Notes: generated from the sequence alone by a model not told the origin. 64,000 nucleotides of DNA from Cryobacterium lactosi (GCF_004403945.1 NZ_SOHM01000025.1:2205-66204); one strand, 5' to 3'. Positions 32,159-41,688 are shown, counted from the stretch's first letter. Made by a program: numbers and translations.

Positions 32159-32914
32159 TCAGCGTCCAAGCTGGGCGGAGCGCACAGAAGCCGGGTTGCT
32201 GTGCCGGGCGCCGCGGCCGGTCAGGCCCCAGATCGTGACCCGCACCATCGCCTCCAGAACGATCCTCCCGCTCATTTTCGAGCTGCCCAGGGTGCGTTCG
32301 ACAAAGGTGATCGGCACCTCCACCACGCGCAAGCGGGCACGGACGGCGTGCAGCAGCATGTCGATCTGGAAGCAGTAGCCGAGGCTGTCCACGGTGCCGA
32401 GCGCCATTTTCTGCAGAGCGTCGGCGCTGTACACCCGGTACCCGCCGGTGACGTCGCGCTGGGGCAGCCGGAGCAGCAGTCGCGAATACACCGAGCCGCC
32501 CTGGGAGAGCATCTGGCGGTGCCACGGCCAGTTCTGCACCCGGCCGCCCGGAATCCAGCGGGAACCGAGCACCACATCGGCGGTGCGCGCGGCCGCCAGC
32601 AGGTCTGGCAGCTGCTCGGGCTGATGCGAGCCGTCGGCATCCAGCTGCACAAGATAGTCGAAACCGCGTTCCCTGGCCCAGCCGAAGGAGTCGAGGTAGG
32701 CCGCGCCGAGGCCGTTCTTCTTGCTGCGGTGCAGAACGTGCACCCGTTCGTCCGATGCCGCGAGCAGGTCAGCCATCGCGCCGGTGCCGTCCGGCGAGGC
32801 ATCGTCCACGATCAGGACGTGGGCATCAGGCACGCTGGCGCGCACGCGGGCGACGATCGGGCGGATGTTGTCACGCTCGTTGTAGGTGGGAATGATGACC
32901 ACGGTGGATGGCAT
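32159..32914 (-). CDS. ppm1: Polyprenol-phosphate mannose synthase
   Basis: GT2-family enzyme that makes polyprenyl-phosphate mannose from GDP-mannose at the cytoplasmic face. VVIIPTYNERDNI, LIVDDASPDGTG, LDADGSHQPEQLPD and GSRWIPGGRVQNWP appear in the order found in dolichol/polyprenol-phosphate mannosyltransferases. The 251-residue catalytic domain has no membrane helix; in actinobacteria the membrane part is often a separate protein. Four bases separate it from the upstream membrane glycosyltransferase gene, the likely user of the lipid-linked sugar. Confidence 0.88.
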   Translation of the reverse strand: MPSTVVIIPTYNERDNIRPIVARVRASVPDAHVLIVDDASPDGTGAMADLLAASDERVHVLHRSKKNGLGAAYLDSFGWARERGFDYLVQLDADGSHQPEQLPDLLAAARTADVVLGSRWIPGGRVQNWPWHRQMLSQGGSVYSRLLLRLPQRDVTGGYRVYSADALQKMALGTVDSLGYCFQIDMLLHAVRARLRVVEVPITFVERTLGSSKMSGRIVLEAMVRVTIWGLTGRGARHSNPASVRSAQLGR

Positions 32915-32917
32915 GGG

Positions 32918-34465
32918 TTACCTTGTCATTTCGATGAGGATCGTGCGGTTGATCGTGCGAGACGTCGCGATGGAGAAGCCCGCCTGCCGGAGCACGTCGA
33001 GGTCGGTTCCCGCAGTGGTTTCGCTGCTGCCCACGTTCTGCAGCAGCCACACCCGGTGGGTGCCGGCCAGGCGGGAGGTGGCGTCGGCGAGCGGGATCGT
33101 GCTGTCCCACAGTCCGTCGCCGTCCTGGAAGGGCTGATCCAGGGTGACGTCGTTGAGCCCGACGAACGCCGCCGGGTAAAGGTGCATGGCCAGGCGCGGG
33201 CGGCGAGACGGCCTGGTGCTCTCGTCGAAGACCACGGCGTCTCGTGGCCGGGCCTCGGTGCGCAGGATGTCGGCCGTCTGGCGCCAGTCGCTTCCGTTGT
33301 CCTTGGCGAATTCGGTGCGCTGCGCGAGGTAGCCCGGCGCTGCGAGAACGACCACAAGCAGCAGGGTCAGCGCCTGAGCCCAGCGCGGTCGCAGCCCGAC
33401 GATGCCCACGGCCATCAGGATGGCCGCGGCCGGGGCGCAAAAAGAGAGGTAACGAAACGAGTACATCGGCGAGATCAGGTGGGTGCCGATGAGCAGGGTG
33501 GTGCTGGGCACGATCAGCCAGGCCAGCAGGATCAGCAGCTCGGCCCGCGGGGCCCGCTCGAGCGGGAAGCCCGCCGGTCGGTTCAGGAAACGCGGCACGA
33601 AGGTGGCCAGGCAGCCGACGGCGATGAGCAACCAGGCCAGGAAAGCCAGTGCCGGCGCACCGAACCACTGCTGCACGGCGGCGTCGAGCACGCCGGCCTG
33701 GACGCGGTGGGCCAGGAAGGAGACCTGGTGGCGTTGAGCGATGGACCAGACCAGGATCGGGGACGCGAGGATCAGCGCGACCGCCGCCGCGGCCGTCCAG
33801 GCGAGCACGGTGGACCGTCGGCGTTGCCGGCGCAGCAGGAGCACCACGAGCGCGTGCACCGGCACCAGGAGGGCCGCATAGATGAACACGCCGATACCGG
33901 CGGCGAGCAGTACCGCGTAGCCGGCCCACAGCGTGACCGACCGGGTCGCGGTGGCAGGTCGCGACCTCACGACGTGCACGAGAAGCACGGAGGACCACAC
34001 CCCGATCAGCGTGGCCAGGGCCGTTGAACGGGTCTCAGCGCCCATGTAGGTCACCCGGGGCAACATCGCGAAGACGAGGGCGGCGATAACGGCGGCCCGC
34101 GGGTTGACGAGCATCCGTGCCAACACGGCGGTGCCCGCGGTCGCGGCGCCGATGAACACGGCGCTGGGGAGCCGGGTGGCGAACTCGGATGCCCCGAACA
34201 GGTTGATCCAGCCGTGCAGGAGCAGGTAGTAGATGCCGTGCACGGCATCGACGTTGCCGAGCATCCGAAACAGTGACGGAATGGGCCGCTCGGCGGAGAG
34301 CACACTGGCCGCCTCGTCACCCCAATAGGACGGCTGCCAGGAGCCGGCTGCCGAGACCAGGAAGCCGACCAGGCCGAGTAGGGCGGCGGTGCCGGCGAAG
34401 CCGCGCCGATCCCGCGCCGTCGGCCCCGAGGCCTCGACGAGCGGAGAGGCGAGAACTATCGTCAC
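32918..34465 (-). CDS. Membrane glycosyltransferase, GT-C/GT39-like
   Basis: 515 residues with about ten or more membrane helices and a soluble C-terminal part from about residue 395. The first extracytoplasmic loop contains SYWGDEAASVLSAERP, the acidic motif expected for GT-C mannosyltransferases that use polyprenyl-phosphate sugars. HGIYYLLLHGW and LPSAVF follow in the family's order. It is in an operon with polyprenol-phosphate mannose synthase, which supports a mannosyl donor. The acceptor is unknown. The GTG at 34465 is six bases after a TACGGT element. Confidence 0.78.
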   Translation of the reverse strand: MTIVLASPLVEASGPTARDRRGFAGTAALLGLVGFLVSAAGSWQPSYWGDEAASVLSAERPIPSLFRMLGNVDAVHGIYYLLLHGWINLFGASEFATRLPSAVFIGAATAGTAVLARMLVNPRAAVIAALVFAMLPRVTYMGAETRSTALATLIGVWSSVLLVHVVRSRPATATRSVTLWAGYAVLLAAGIGVFIYAALLVPVHALVVLLLRRQRRRSTVLAWTAAAAVALILASPILVWSIAQRHQVSFLAHRVQAGVLDAAVQQWFGAPALAFLAWLLIAVGCLATFVPRFLNRPAGFPLERAPRAELLILLAWLIVPSTTLLIGTHLISPMYSFRYLSFCAPAAAILMAVGIVGLRPRWAQALTLLLVVVLAAPGYLAQRTEFAKDNGSDWRQTADILRTEARPRDAVVFDESTRPSRRPRLAMHLYPAAFVGLNDVTLDQPFQDGDGLWDSTIPLADATSRLAGTHRVWLLQNVGSSETTAGTDLDVLRQAGFSIATSRTINRTILIEMTR

Positions 34466-34471
34466 ATCCAG

Positions 34472-34477
34472 ACCGTA
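34472..34477 (-). promoter_or_regulatory. -10 element of the glycosyltransferase-ppm1 operon
   Basis: TACGGT on the - strand (34477 to 34472), six bases before the GTG at 34465; a leaderless start is indicated. Confidence 0.45.
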
Positions 34478-34573
34478 GAACCCTCGGGTTAACGTTTGCC
34501 GACCTGGGGTCGCACGCTCCTGCGAAGGTTCTCAGAGTCGCCGAGGCAGACTGTTGTGCTGGTCGGCGTCGAT

Positions 34574-35953
34574 TTAGCGCACGTGCCGCGGCAGCCGGAT
34601 CTCGACCGCGAGTCCGGTACCGGTGTTGCGCAACAGGACGGTGCCATGGGCACGCTCGACGATGGCGTGCACGATCGCCAGGCCGAGCCCTGAGCCGCCG
34701 GAACTGCTCGAACGCGCGTTGTCCGGTCGGGAGAACCTGTCGAAGGCCAGGGGGATGAAGTCCTCCGGCAGGCCGGGGCCGGTGTCGACCACTGTGATGA
34801 GTGCCCCGATGCCGGAGCGCATCAGTGAGACCGTGACGCTGCCATGGCCCGCCATCGCCGTGACGGCGTTCGAGATCAGGTTGTCGAGGAGCTGGCCCAT
34901 GTTGGTGGCCGAGATGCCGTACCGGCCCACCGGGTCGTCATCGTCGATGCGGTAGACCACCTCGAGTTCGTGGCCTTCCCGCACCACCCTGGCCCGGTCG
35001 ACCGACGCCGTGATCTCACCGACCAGTCCGGCCCAGTCGGTCTCTGGCGGCGCCTGCTCGCTTTCCAGCTTGCTGAGTTCGAGCAGGTTGGTCGCCAGCC
35101 GGCTGAGCCGGCCGGCGGTCGCCGACGCGTCGCGGATGTCCCGCTCGAGGGCCGGGGCATCACCGGAATCGAGGTGGGCCAGCTCGAGTTGTGCCTGCAG
35201 CACCGCCAGCGGGGTGCGTAGCTCGTGGCTGGCATCCGACACGATCTGTTTTTCGCGGTCCACCCCGCGCCGGAGCCTCTCGATGAAGTCGTTGAGGGTG
35301 CGGGCGAGCTGGCTCACCTCGTCCTTGCCGGCGGGCACCCGCAGCTGCGCCGAGGACCCGGTGGTGCTCAGGCTCTCGGCCTCCTCACGCAGGCGGGTCA
35401 CCGGGCGCAGGGCGGCTCCGGTGAGCAACCACGAGGCCAGCCCGAAGCCCGCGGTGAGGATCAGGGTGCCGAGGGTGAGTACCCCGGTGAGCTCGTCGAG
35501 CAGCAGCGTCGGCGCCTGTTGGCTGCGAGCGGCGATGACCAGCCAATCACCGGCATCCGAACTCACCGGCGTCGCCGATACCAGGTAGGTGGCGGCGGGC
35601 GTGTCCACGGTCTGCGGTTCGGCGCCCAGCTCGGTGAGAGCTTCGATCTGCCGGTCCAGGCTGCGCGGGAGGGACGACTTGCGTACGGTTCCGGCGGGGT
35701 CGACGATCGCGAGCAGCTGGCCCTCGCTCGGGCTTTGAATGGCCTCGGTGGGGTTGGTCGCGAGCTGACCGAGGAGGGACTCGGCATCGTTTCGCAGCAT
35801 CGTCTCATTCGTCTCCGTGAGGATCGACTGCACCTCGAGGCGGAAGAAGAACGCAGCGGTGCTGAACAGCACCGTGGCGACCAGGAGGCTTCCCACTGTG
35901 ATGCGCGCGCGGATCGACAGTGCCGGCCACCAGATGCGACGGAGACGACTCAC
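34574..35953 (-). CDS. Two-component sensor histidine kinase
   Basis: Membrane sensor of 459 residues: TM1 about 17-36, an extracytoplasmic sensor region of about 130 residues, TM2 near 165-185, a HAMP segment, the phospho-acceptor His in SDASHELRTPLAVLQ, and a HATPase domain with NMGQLLDNLISNAV, DTGPGLPEDF and GGSGLGLAIV. I chose the GTG at 35953, 13 bases after the regulator stop with GAGGCGG upstream. An ATG at 36031 would add 26 residues that overlap the regulator and look unlike a kinase N-terminus. The signal is unknown. Confidence 0.88.
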   Translation of the reverse strand: MSRLRRIWWPALSIRARITVGSLLVATVLFSTAAFFFRLEVQSILTETNETMLRNDAESLLGQLATNPTEAIQSPSEGQLLAIVDPAGTVRKSSLPRSLDRQIEALTELGAEPQTVDTPAATYLVSATPVSSDAGDWLVIAARSQQAPTLLLDELTGVLTLGTLILTAGFGLASWLLTGAALRPVTRLREEAESLSTTGSSAQLRVPAGKDEVSQLARTLNDFIERLRRGVDREKQIVSDASHELRTPLAVLQAQLELAHLDSGDAPALERDIRDASATAGRLSRLATNLLELSKLESEQAPPETDWAGLVGEITASVDRARVVREGHELEVVYRIDDDDPVGRYGISATNMGQLLDNLISNAVTAMAGHGSVTVSLMRSGIGALITVVDTGPGLPEDFIPLAFDRFSRPDNARSSSSGGSGLGLAIVHAIVERAHGTVLLRNTGTGLAVEIRLPRHVR

Positions 35954-35966
35954 CGGGCGGGCCGCC

Positions 35967-36641
35967 TCATTCGGCGAGCTCCACGGCGTAACCGCTGCCG
36001 CGCACGGTGACGATGCGCACGCCGGCGGCATCCGTGTCGATCTTGCGGCGCAGGTAACTGATGTACTGGTCGACGATGTTGGGGTCGATGTGGTTGGTAC
36101 CGTTCCAGATCTCTTCGAGGATGGTGGTGCGGTCCACGGTGGTGCCGGCCCTGCTGCAGAGCAGGCGCAGCAACGCCACCTCCTTGGGACTCATCGACAC
36201 CGCTCGCCCGGCGACGGTGACCCGCAGGTCCCGGGAGTCCAACACCAGGTGGCCGATCTCCAGGGTGGCCGGGGCTCCCATCGACCGGCGGCGCAGCAGG
36301 GCGCGCACCCGGGCGGAGAGCTCGGCGAAGGCGAACGGCTTGGTGAGGTAGTCGTCGGCGCCGCTGTCCAGCCCGAAGACCCTGTCGTCGACGGTGTCGC
36401 GTGCGGTCAGCAGCAGCACCGGCATGGTGCTGCCAGACTCGCGGATGCGCCGGCAGATCTCGAACCCCGACATCTGCGGCAGCATCACATCGATCGCGGC
36501 CAGGCTGAAGCCATCCCCGGCGATGGCGATGAGCGCGTCGATCCCGTTGGAGACCCGTGCGGTCTCGTATCCCTCGGCCTGCAATCCGCGTTCGATGAGG
36601 GCGCCCATCTGGTCATCGTCTTCCACGACCAAAATTCTCAT
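35967..36641 (-). CDS. OmpR/PhoB-family response regulator
   Basis: 224 residues. The receiver domain (about 1-115) has the acidic pocket EDDDQM, the phospho-acceptor Asp in LAAIDVMLPQMSG, the switch Thr in LLLTARD and the Lys in DDYLTKPFAF. The C-terminal winged helix ends in the OmpR pattern DQYISYLRRKIDTD with VRGSGYAV. It is followed by its partner kinase. AAGGG precedes the ATG at 36641. Target genes cannot be read from the sequence. Confidence 0.94.
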   Translation of the reverse strand: MRILVVEDDDQMGALIERGLQAEGYETARVSNGIDALIAIAGDGFSLAAIDVMLPQMSGFEICRRIRESGSTMPVLLLTARDTVDDRVFGLDSGADDYLTKPFAFAELSARVRALLRRRSMGAPATLEIGHLVLDSRDLRVTVAGRAVSMSPKEVALLRLLCSRAGTTVDRTTILEEIWNGTNHIDPNIVDQYISYLRRKIDTDAAGVRIVTVRGSGYAVELAE

Positions 36642-36734
36642 CCGTCACCCTTCACTCACATCCAGATCTCATGCTGGCACGTTGCGGGGCGCTTCGCTTG
36701 CAACCGGCCGACGGCCAAGCTGGGAAGCCGCCGC

Positions 36735-36740
36735 TAGGCT
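36735..36740 (+). promoter_or_regulatory. -10 element of a leaderless amidohydrolase gene
   Basis: TAGGCT followed by six bases and the ATG at 36747. Confidence 0.5.
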
Positions 36741-36746
36741 GGCGGC

Positions 36747-37568
36747 ATGGTGGATGCGCGCGCTCGAGACGAACTGGGAGTTGCCGTGGCGCAGTTCGCG
36801 CCCGGTGCAGATCAGGCCGCGAATCTGGCCGTTATGCGGGAGCTGGCCGGCACCGCCGTGGCCCGCGGGGCGCGCATCGTGGTGTTCCCCGAATACTCCT
36901 CCTTCTTCGAGAGCCGGTTGGGCGAGGCCTCCGTGGCTGCCGCCGAGGCCCTCACCGGGCCTTTCGTGACGGCCATTGGCCGGTTGGCGGCCGATCTGGG
37001 AGTGCACGTCGTCGCCGGCATGCTCGAACGCACCGCCGACCTCGACCGGGTGCACAACACCCTCGTCGCCGTCGACCCCGCCGGGCAGGTCGTGGCGCGC
37101 TACCGCAAACTTCACCTCTACGACGCATTCGGCGCCCGGGAATCCGACCGGGTGCTCGCCGGGTCCATCGAGGCGCCCGAGACCTTCGACGTGGCCGGGA
37201 TCACCGTGGGTCTGCAGACCTGTTACGACATCAGGTTCCCAGAGGTCACCCGTCGGCTGGTCGATGCCGGCGCCGACCTGGTGCTGGTGCCCGCCGAATG
37301 GGTGCGCGGACCGCTCAAGGAACAGCACTGGCGCACCCTCGTGACGGCCCGCGCCCTCGAGAACACCATCTACGTCGCGGCGGCCGACCACGCGCCGCCC
37401 GGCGGAGTCGGCGCGAGCATGGTGGTCGACCCGATGGGTGTCGAACTGGTCACACTCGGCGAGACGACGGATGTCGCGCTCGCGTGGATCTCCGCCGCCC
37501 GGCTCGCCCAGGTGCGCAGGACCAACCCCGCCCTGGCCCTGCGCCGATTCGGTACCGTGCCGCTGTAG
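36747..37568 (+). CDS. Nitrilase-superfamily carbon-nitrogen hydrolase
   Basis: 273-residue cytoplasmic amidase or nitrilase-like enzyme. The catalytic triad is complete: Glu49 in VVFPEYSSFF, Lys121 in YRKLHLYDAFG and Cys159 in GLQTCYDIRFPE. The C-Y-D-x-R-F-P-E form is typical of omega-amidase/NIT-type members rather than true nitrilases. The gene stands alone between a two-component system and a convergent DUF7882-like gene, so context does not name a substrate. Deaminated glutathione or glutamine is a plausible repair substrate by family analogy. Confidence 0.85.
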   Translation: MVDARARDELGVAVAQFAPGADQAANLAVMRELAGTAVARGARIVVFPEYSSFFESRLGEASVAAAEALTGPFVTAIGRLAADLGVHVVAGMLERTADLDRVHNTLVAVDPAGQVVARYRKLHLYDAFGARESDRVLAGSIEAPETFDVAGITVGLQTCYDIRFPEVTRRLVDAGADLVLVPAEWVRGPLKEQHWRTLVTARALENTIYVAAADHAPPGGVGASMVVDPMGVELVTLGETTDVALAWISAARLAQVRRTNPALALRRFGTVPL

Positions 37569-37581
37569 CCCGCCTGCCGCT

Positions 37582-37968
37582 CTACTCCGGCGCGGCCACC
37601 GACGATTTCGGCAGCGCTGACGCCGACTTGACCGCGAACGACACATCCGCGCCGCCCGCGTGACCTGAGTCGATGCAACGCTCCTCGCTTGTGGCGATGA
37701 GTCCCTGCGAGCTGTTCGCCGAGCGGGTCAACTGGGCGATCCACTCCGGATTGAGCGTTGGAGTATGCCCGCCGGTGAACTTGAAGTACAGCGGAATCGC
37801 CGGATTCATCCACGCCGAACTGCGCCCATCCCCAACGTCGATGGCGTTGCGCCACGAGAAGAGGAAGCTCTCGCCTCTGCGGAGTTTTTGCACGATGACG
37901 ACTTGCAAATGCGTCAGGATCCTGTCGTCAAATTCAACGACGACCCGGTCGTAGGACAGGGTGCCCAT
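37582..37968 (-). CDS. DUF7882-like small protein of Microbacteriaceae
   Basis: 128-residue protein of a small family I associate with Microbacteriaceae: MGTLSYDRVVVEFDDRILTH, then LQVVIVQKLRRGESFLFSW and IPLYFKFTGG. No signal peptide, membrane segment or catalytic motif is visible. Residues 1-95 look folded and the last 30 are Ser/Ala-rich. It has its own transcript and is convergent with the amidohydrolase gene (13-base gap). The function is unknown and the family name is from memory. Confidence 0.65.
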   Translation of the reverse strand: MGTLSYDRVVVEFDDRILTHLQVVIVQKLRRGESFLFSWRNAIDVGDGRSSAWMNPAIPLYFKFTGGHTPTLNPEWIAQLTRSANSSQGLIATSEERCIDSGHAGGADVSFAVKSASALPKSSVAAPE

Positions 37969-38061
37969 GGGTTTTCACGTTCACTTCCAGATTGGCCACA
38001 CACGGTGCCGGGAACGGGTGAAAGCGATGATGGGGCACTGACAAGAGAACCGGAGTATTTG

Positions 38062-39057
38062 TCAACTCTCCTCTGCCTGTCGGGGAAGCGCAAGAGTTCC
38101 GGGCGAATGCAGAGCCCGCAGGGCACCCGACGGCCGTTCGACGTGGCCGAAGTGGCCGGTCCGGCCGAGCACCGTGACCTCGAGGTCGGCGATGACGTCG
38201 GCCATCCGTCTGTCGTCGTCGGCGGTGACGAACACATCTCGGTCGCCGTGCACGGAGCGCACCGGGCACTCGATGCGTGCCCAGGAGACTTCGGCGTCGT
38301 ACCGCCCGGCGCGGCGGGCGGCCAGGGCGAAGGAGCGCGGCCGGGCCTCGGCGGCGAGGGCGGCCACCACACTGCCGTCGACCCGGCGGATGTCACCGAA
38401 CAACGGGGACACCAGTGGGCGCAGCAGGCCAACCCTGTGTAATCCAGCGGCCACGCCGCGCCCGACCGGGCCGAGCGCCGCCAGAACCCGCATGACGCCG
38501 AGCAGAGCCGTGAAGCCGGGCAGAACTGCGAACCGGGTGAGCGGATGCCGCACGCTGGTGATGACGCTGAATGTGGTGGCGGACACCAGGCCGACGAAGC
38601 TCGTCTGCCGGGGCGTGCTCGCCGCGAGTTCCAGGGCCACGAACCCGCCCAGCGAGTGCCCGAACACCTGCCAGCTCGGGTAGCCCAGGGCCGTGGCGAT
38701 TTCGGCGACGGCCGCGGCCAACGACTCGATGGTCTCGGCGTCGACGTTGCGCGGCAGGGGAGTGTCGCCCCAACCCGGTAGGTCCGGGATGATCAGGTCG
38801 GCCAGCCCGGCACCGGTCTGCCGGTCTGCCGCGCTGATCAAGGGTGTCCACGTGGTCCAGGAGCCGGCCGCGCCATGCAACAGGATCGTTGCGGGGGCGC
38901 CCGTGGTCGTGCGGCGGCCGTGGCGCACCGCCACGGGTCCGAGAGCCGTGTCGATCAGGCTCGTCTGCAGGCCGAGCCTGGCCGCGTCACGGGTCAGCGC
39001 ATCGGGGCAGTAGTCCGTGGCTGCGGCGGACGCCGATACGTCGGAGGTGATGCTCAT
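38062..39057 (-). CDS. Alpha/beta hydrolase
   Basis: 331 residues. LLHGAAGSWTTW supplies the oxyanion region, and GHSLGGFVALELA holds the nucleophile Ser. VHGDRDVFV gives the acid Asp and GHFGHVERP the catalytic His. The first 35 residues are variable and may reflect a start chosen slightly too far upstream. No neighbouring pathway genes point to a substrate; esterase or peroxidase-type activities are possible. It is divergent from the old-yellow-enzyme gene. Confidence 0.78.
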   Translation of the reverse strand: MSITSDVSASAAATDYCPDALTRDAARLGLQTSLIDTALGPVAVRHGRRTTTGAPATILLHGAAGSWTTWTPLISAADRQTGAGLADLIIPDLPGWGDTPLPRNVDAETIESLAAAVAEIATALGYPSWQVFGHSLGGFVALELAASTPRQTSFVGLVSATTFSVITSVRHPLTRFAVLPGFTALLGVMRVLAALGPVGRGVAAGLHRVGLLRPLVSPLFGDIRRVDGSVVAALAAEARPRSFALAARRAGRYDAEVSWARIECPVRSVHGDRDVFVTADDDRRMADVIADLEVTVLGRTGHFGHVERPSGALRALHSPGTLALPRQAEES

Positions 39058-39244
39058 GACAAGGGTTCGGTGCGCCCGGACGGCCGGATTGGCGCCCGGC
39101 CGAGGCTGTGCGCCGGCTATTCATATCCCGAGGCCCGGAATAGCGGGGCCGACAACACTGTTTGCTGAACGGGACGCTTGGCCGACCTCGGCGGCACAGC
39201 CGCGCATCCACTGCGTCCGCACCACACAGATATAGGAGTACTAC

Positions 39245-40318
39245 GTGAGTCTTTTCACCCCGCTGAACCTCGGCGCCCTCGAATTGCCCAACCGGATGGT
39301 CATGGCACCGTTGACCCGGATGCGATCCGGTGTCGAAGGCATCCCCGGCGCGTTGAACATCGAGCACTACCGCCAGCGGGCCACCCTGGGCCTCATCGTG
39401 ACCGAGGGCGTCTACCCCGACCAGGCCGGTCAGGGCTTCCCCGGCCAGCCAGGCTTGGTCACCGACGAACAGATCGACGGCTGGGCCAAGGTCGCCGACG
39501 CCGTGCACGCCGCCGGTGGACGCATCGTGGCTCAGATCATGCACGCCGGCCGCGTCACCCACCCCGAGACCAACGGCGGCCTCCAGATTGTCGCGCCCAG
39601 CGCCATCGCCATCCAGGGAGACAGCCACACCTACAAGGGCAAGCTGCCCTACCCGGTGCCGCGCGCCCTCACCCTCGAGGACCTGCCCGGCATCATCGAC
39701 TGCTTCGTGCAGGCTTCCCGCAACGCCGTCGCGGCCGGCATGGACGGCGTCGAGATCCACGGTGCCAACGGGTACCTGCTGCACGAATTCCTCTCGCCGG
39801 CCTCCAACCAGCGTGACGACGTCTACGGCGGAACGCCCGAGAACCGGGCCCGTTTCGTCGTCGAGGTCGCCACGGCCGTCGCCGCGGCGATCGGCGCCGA
39901 CCGGGTGGGCATCCGTATCTCCCCGCAGCACAACATCCAGGACGCCCTCGAGACCGACGACGCCGACGTGCTGGCCACCTATGGGGCCCTGGTCGATGGG
40001 CTGGCGCCGCTCAAGCTGGCCTACCTCAGCATCTTGAACCGCGACCCGTCCGGCGAACTGGTGCGCACCCTGCGCACCCGGTTCGAGGGACCGCTGCTGG
40101 TCAACACCGGCTTCAGCGAGGTCACCACGCGCGAGGAAGCGATCGCGCTGCTCGACGACGGCCTCGGAGACGGTGTCGTCGTGGGACGTGCCGTGATTGC
40201 CAACCCCGACCTCGTGCGTCGCTGGCTCGAGAACCTGCCGCTGAACGAGCCCAACCCGGCCACGTTCTACGGCCCGGATGCCGTCGGTTACACCGACTAC
40301 CCGGCCTACGCGAACTAG
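39245..40318 (+). CDS. Old yellow enzyme family ene-reductase
   Basis: FMN- and NAD(P)H-dependent alkene/nitro-ester reductase, 357 residues, TIM barrel. NRMVMAPLTRMRS is the phosphate/flavin N-terminus, AQIMHAGRVTHP and GVEIHGANGYLLHEFLSPASNQRDDVYGG are the substrate and flavin segments with the family His-x-x-Asn, and the C-terminal GDGVVVGRAVIANPDLVRR binds the FMN phosphate. The GTG at 39245 is preceded by AGGAG. It is classed with NemA/XenA-like enzymes; the physiological substrate is unknown. Confidence 0.9.
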   Translation: MSLFTPLNLGALELPNRMVMAPLTRMRSGVEGIPGALNIEHYRQRATLGLIVTEGVYPDQAGQGFPGQPGLVTDEQIDGWAKVADAVHAAGGRIVAQIMHAGRVTHPETNGGLQIVAPSAIAIQGDSHTYKGKLPYPVPRALTLEDLPGIIDCFVQASRNAVAAGMDGVEIHGANGYLLHEFLSPASNQRDDVYGGTPENRARFVVEVATAVAAAIGADRVGIRISPQHNIQDALETDDADVLATYGALVDGLAPLKLAYLSILNRDPSGELVRTLRTRFEGPLLVNTGFSEVTTREEAIALLDDGLGDGVVVGRAVIANPDLVRRWLENLPLNEPNPATFYGPDAVGYTDYPAYAN

Positions 40319-40333
40319 CCCCAGCCGCCACCT

Positions 40334-40384
40334 GCCGGCACACGAAACGGCCCCCTGCTGCAGGGGGCCGTTTCGTGTGCCGGC
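40334..40384. terminator. Bidirectional terminator, 24-base-pair stem
   Basis: The arms 40334-40357 and 40361-40384 are fully complementary with a three-base loop (CTG). It lies between the convergent reductase gene and the aminotransferase gene, 15 and 4 bases from their stops. There is no T-run. Confidence 0.85.
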
Positions 40385-40388
40385 CGTG

Positions 40389-41579
40389 TCACAGCCGGGC
40401 GAGCCGAGTGGCGGCCTCCTCGAGCACGTCGACGCGCTTGCAGAAGGCGAACCGCACCAGCGACGCGTACTGCGCCTTGTGCTCTGGCAGGCAGAACGCC
40501 GTGATCGGGATCCCGACCACCCCGGCCAGGTCGGGCAAAGCTCGGCAGAACTCGACGGCGTCCGGATGGCCGAGCGCGGCGGCATCCGCCACGATGAAGT
40601 ACGACCCCTGCGGTGCCGAGAGGGTGAACCCCGCCGCGCTCAGCCCGCGGGCCAGCACGTCCCGCTTGGCCTGCAGGTCGGTGGCGATGCCCGTGTAGTA
40701 ATTGTCGGGCAGGTCCAGTCCGACGGCCGTGGCCGGCTGGAACGGGGCACCGTTGACGTAGGTGAGGAACTGTTTGACGGCGAGGATCGCCGTGACGATG
40801 GCGGCCGGCGCGCTCAGCCAGCCCACCTTCCACCCCGTCGTGCTGAAGGTCTTGCCGGCCGAGGAGATCGTGACAGTGCGCTCGCCAGCACCGGGCAGCG
40901 TCGCGACCGGCAGGTGGGTCACGCCGAACGTGAGGTGTTCGTACACCTCGTCGGTCACGATCAGGGCGTCGTGCTTGTGGGCGAGGGCCACGACGAGTTC
41001 CAGGGTCTCCCGCGTGAAGACCGTGCCGGTGGGGTTGTGCGGGTTGTTGATCAGGATGACCCGGGTGCGGTCGGTCAAGACGGCGGCGAGTTCATCCAGG
41101 TCGGGTTGAAAATCGGGGGAGTGCAGCCGCACCGTGCGGTGCACGCCGCCGGCCAGGGCGATCAGGCCGCCGTAGGCGTCGTAGAACGGCTCGAAGGTCA
41201 CCACTTCGTCACCCGGTTCGAGCAGCGCGAGCAGTGTCGCGGCGAGGGCTTCCGTGGCACCGGCGGTGACCAGCACCTCGGTGCCGGGGTCGACGGTCAG
41301 GCCGTAGAAGCGGTGCTGGTGGCGCGCAATCGCCTCGAGCAGCACCGGCGTTCCCCGCCCGGGCGGGTACTGGTTGACACCGTCGCTGATGGCCTGACGC
41401 GCGGCCTCGAGCACCACGGCCGGTCCGTCTTCGTCGGGGAAACCCTGGCCCAGGTTGATGGCACCGGTGCGCATGGCGAGGGCGCTCATCTCAGCGAAAA
41501 TGCTCGCGGAGATGGTGCCGTCGGCGCCGAGGAGCCCGGCGCCTTGGGCGGTGCGCCGCCAGGCGCCGGAAATCGTCAT
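40389..41579 (-). CDS. Class I/II pyridoxal-phosphate aminotransferase
   Basis: 396 residues. INLGQGFPDEDGP is the N-terminal substrate segment, NNPHNPTGTVFT and DEVYEHLTFG bind the cofactor, and SSAGKTFSTTGWKVGW holds the PLP Lys. The pattern is closest to the methionine/kynurenine aminotransferase and N-succinyl-diaminopimelate aminotransferase (DapC) group, which cannot be separated by eye. It could act in lysine biosynthesis, but no dap gene is nearby. Confidence 0.82.
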   Translation of the reverse strand: MTISGAWRRTAQGAGLLGADGTISASIFAEMSALAMRTGAINLGQGFPDEDGPAVVLEAARQAISDGVNQYPPGRGTPVLLEAIARHQHRFYGLTVDPGTEVLVTAGATEALAATLLALLEPGDEVVTFEPFYDAYGGLIALAGGVHRTVRLHSPDFQPDLDELAAVLTDRTRVILINNPHNPTGTVFTRETLELVVALAHKHDALIVTDEVYEHLTFGVTHLPVATLPGAGERTVTISSAGKTFSTTGWKVGWLSAPAAIVTAILAVKQFLTYVNGAPFQPATAVGLDLPDNYYTGIATDLQAKRDVLARGLSAAGFTLSAPQGSYFIVADAAALGHPDAVEFCRALPDLAGVVGIPITAFCLPEHKAQYASLVRFAFCKRVDVLEEAATRLARL

Positions 41580-41688
41580 GTGGTGACCTGCTGCATACCC
41601 CCAAATTTACGACATCCCGCCCTGCACTCGGTCCTGCCCGCCCGCCGGGGCCTGTGGATAACTCCCGCGCGGGGAGGGGTGGCTGCCC

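Noticed and set aside
32093-34027. Long + strand reading frame opposite ppm1 and the membrane glycosyltransferase
   Set aside because: It spans two real genes on the other strand and its product is a His/Arg/Gly-rich artefact of GC-rich codons.
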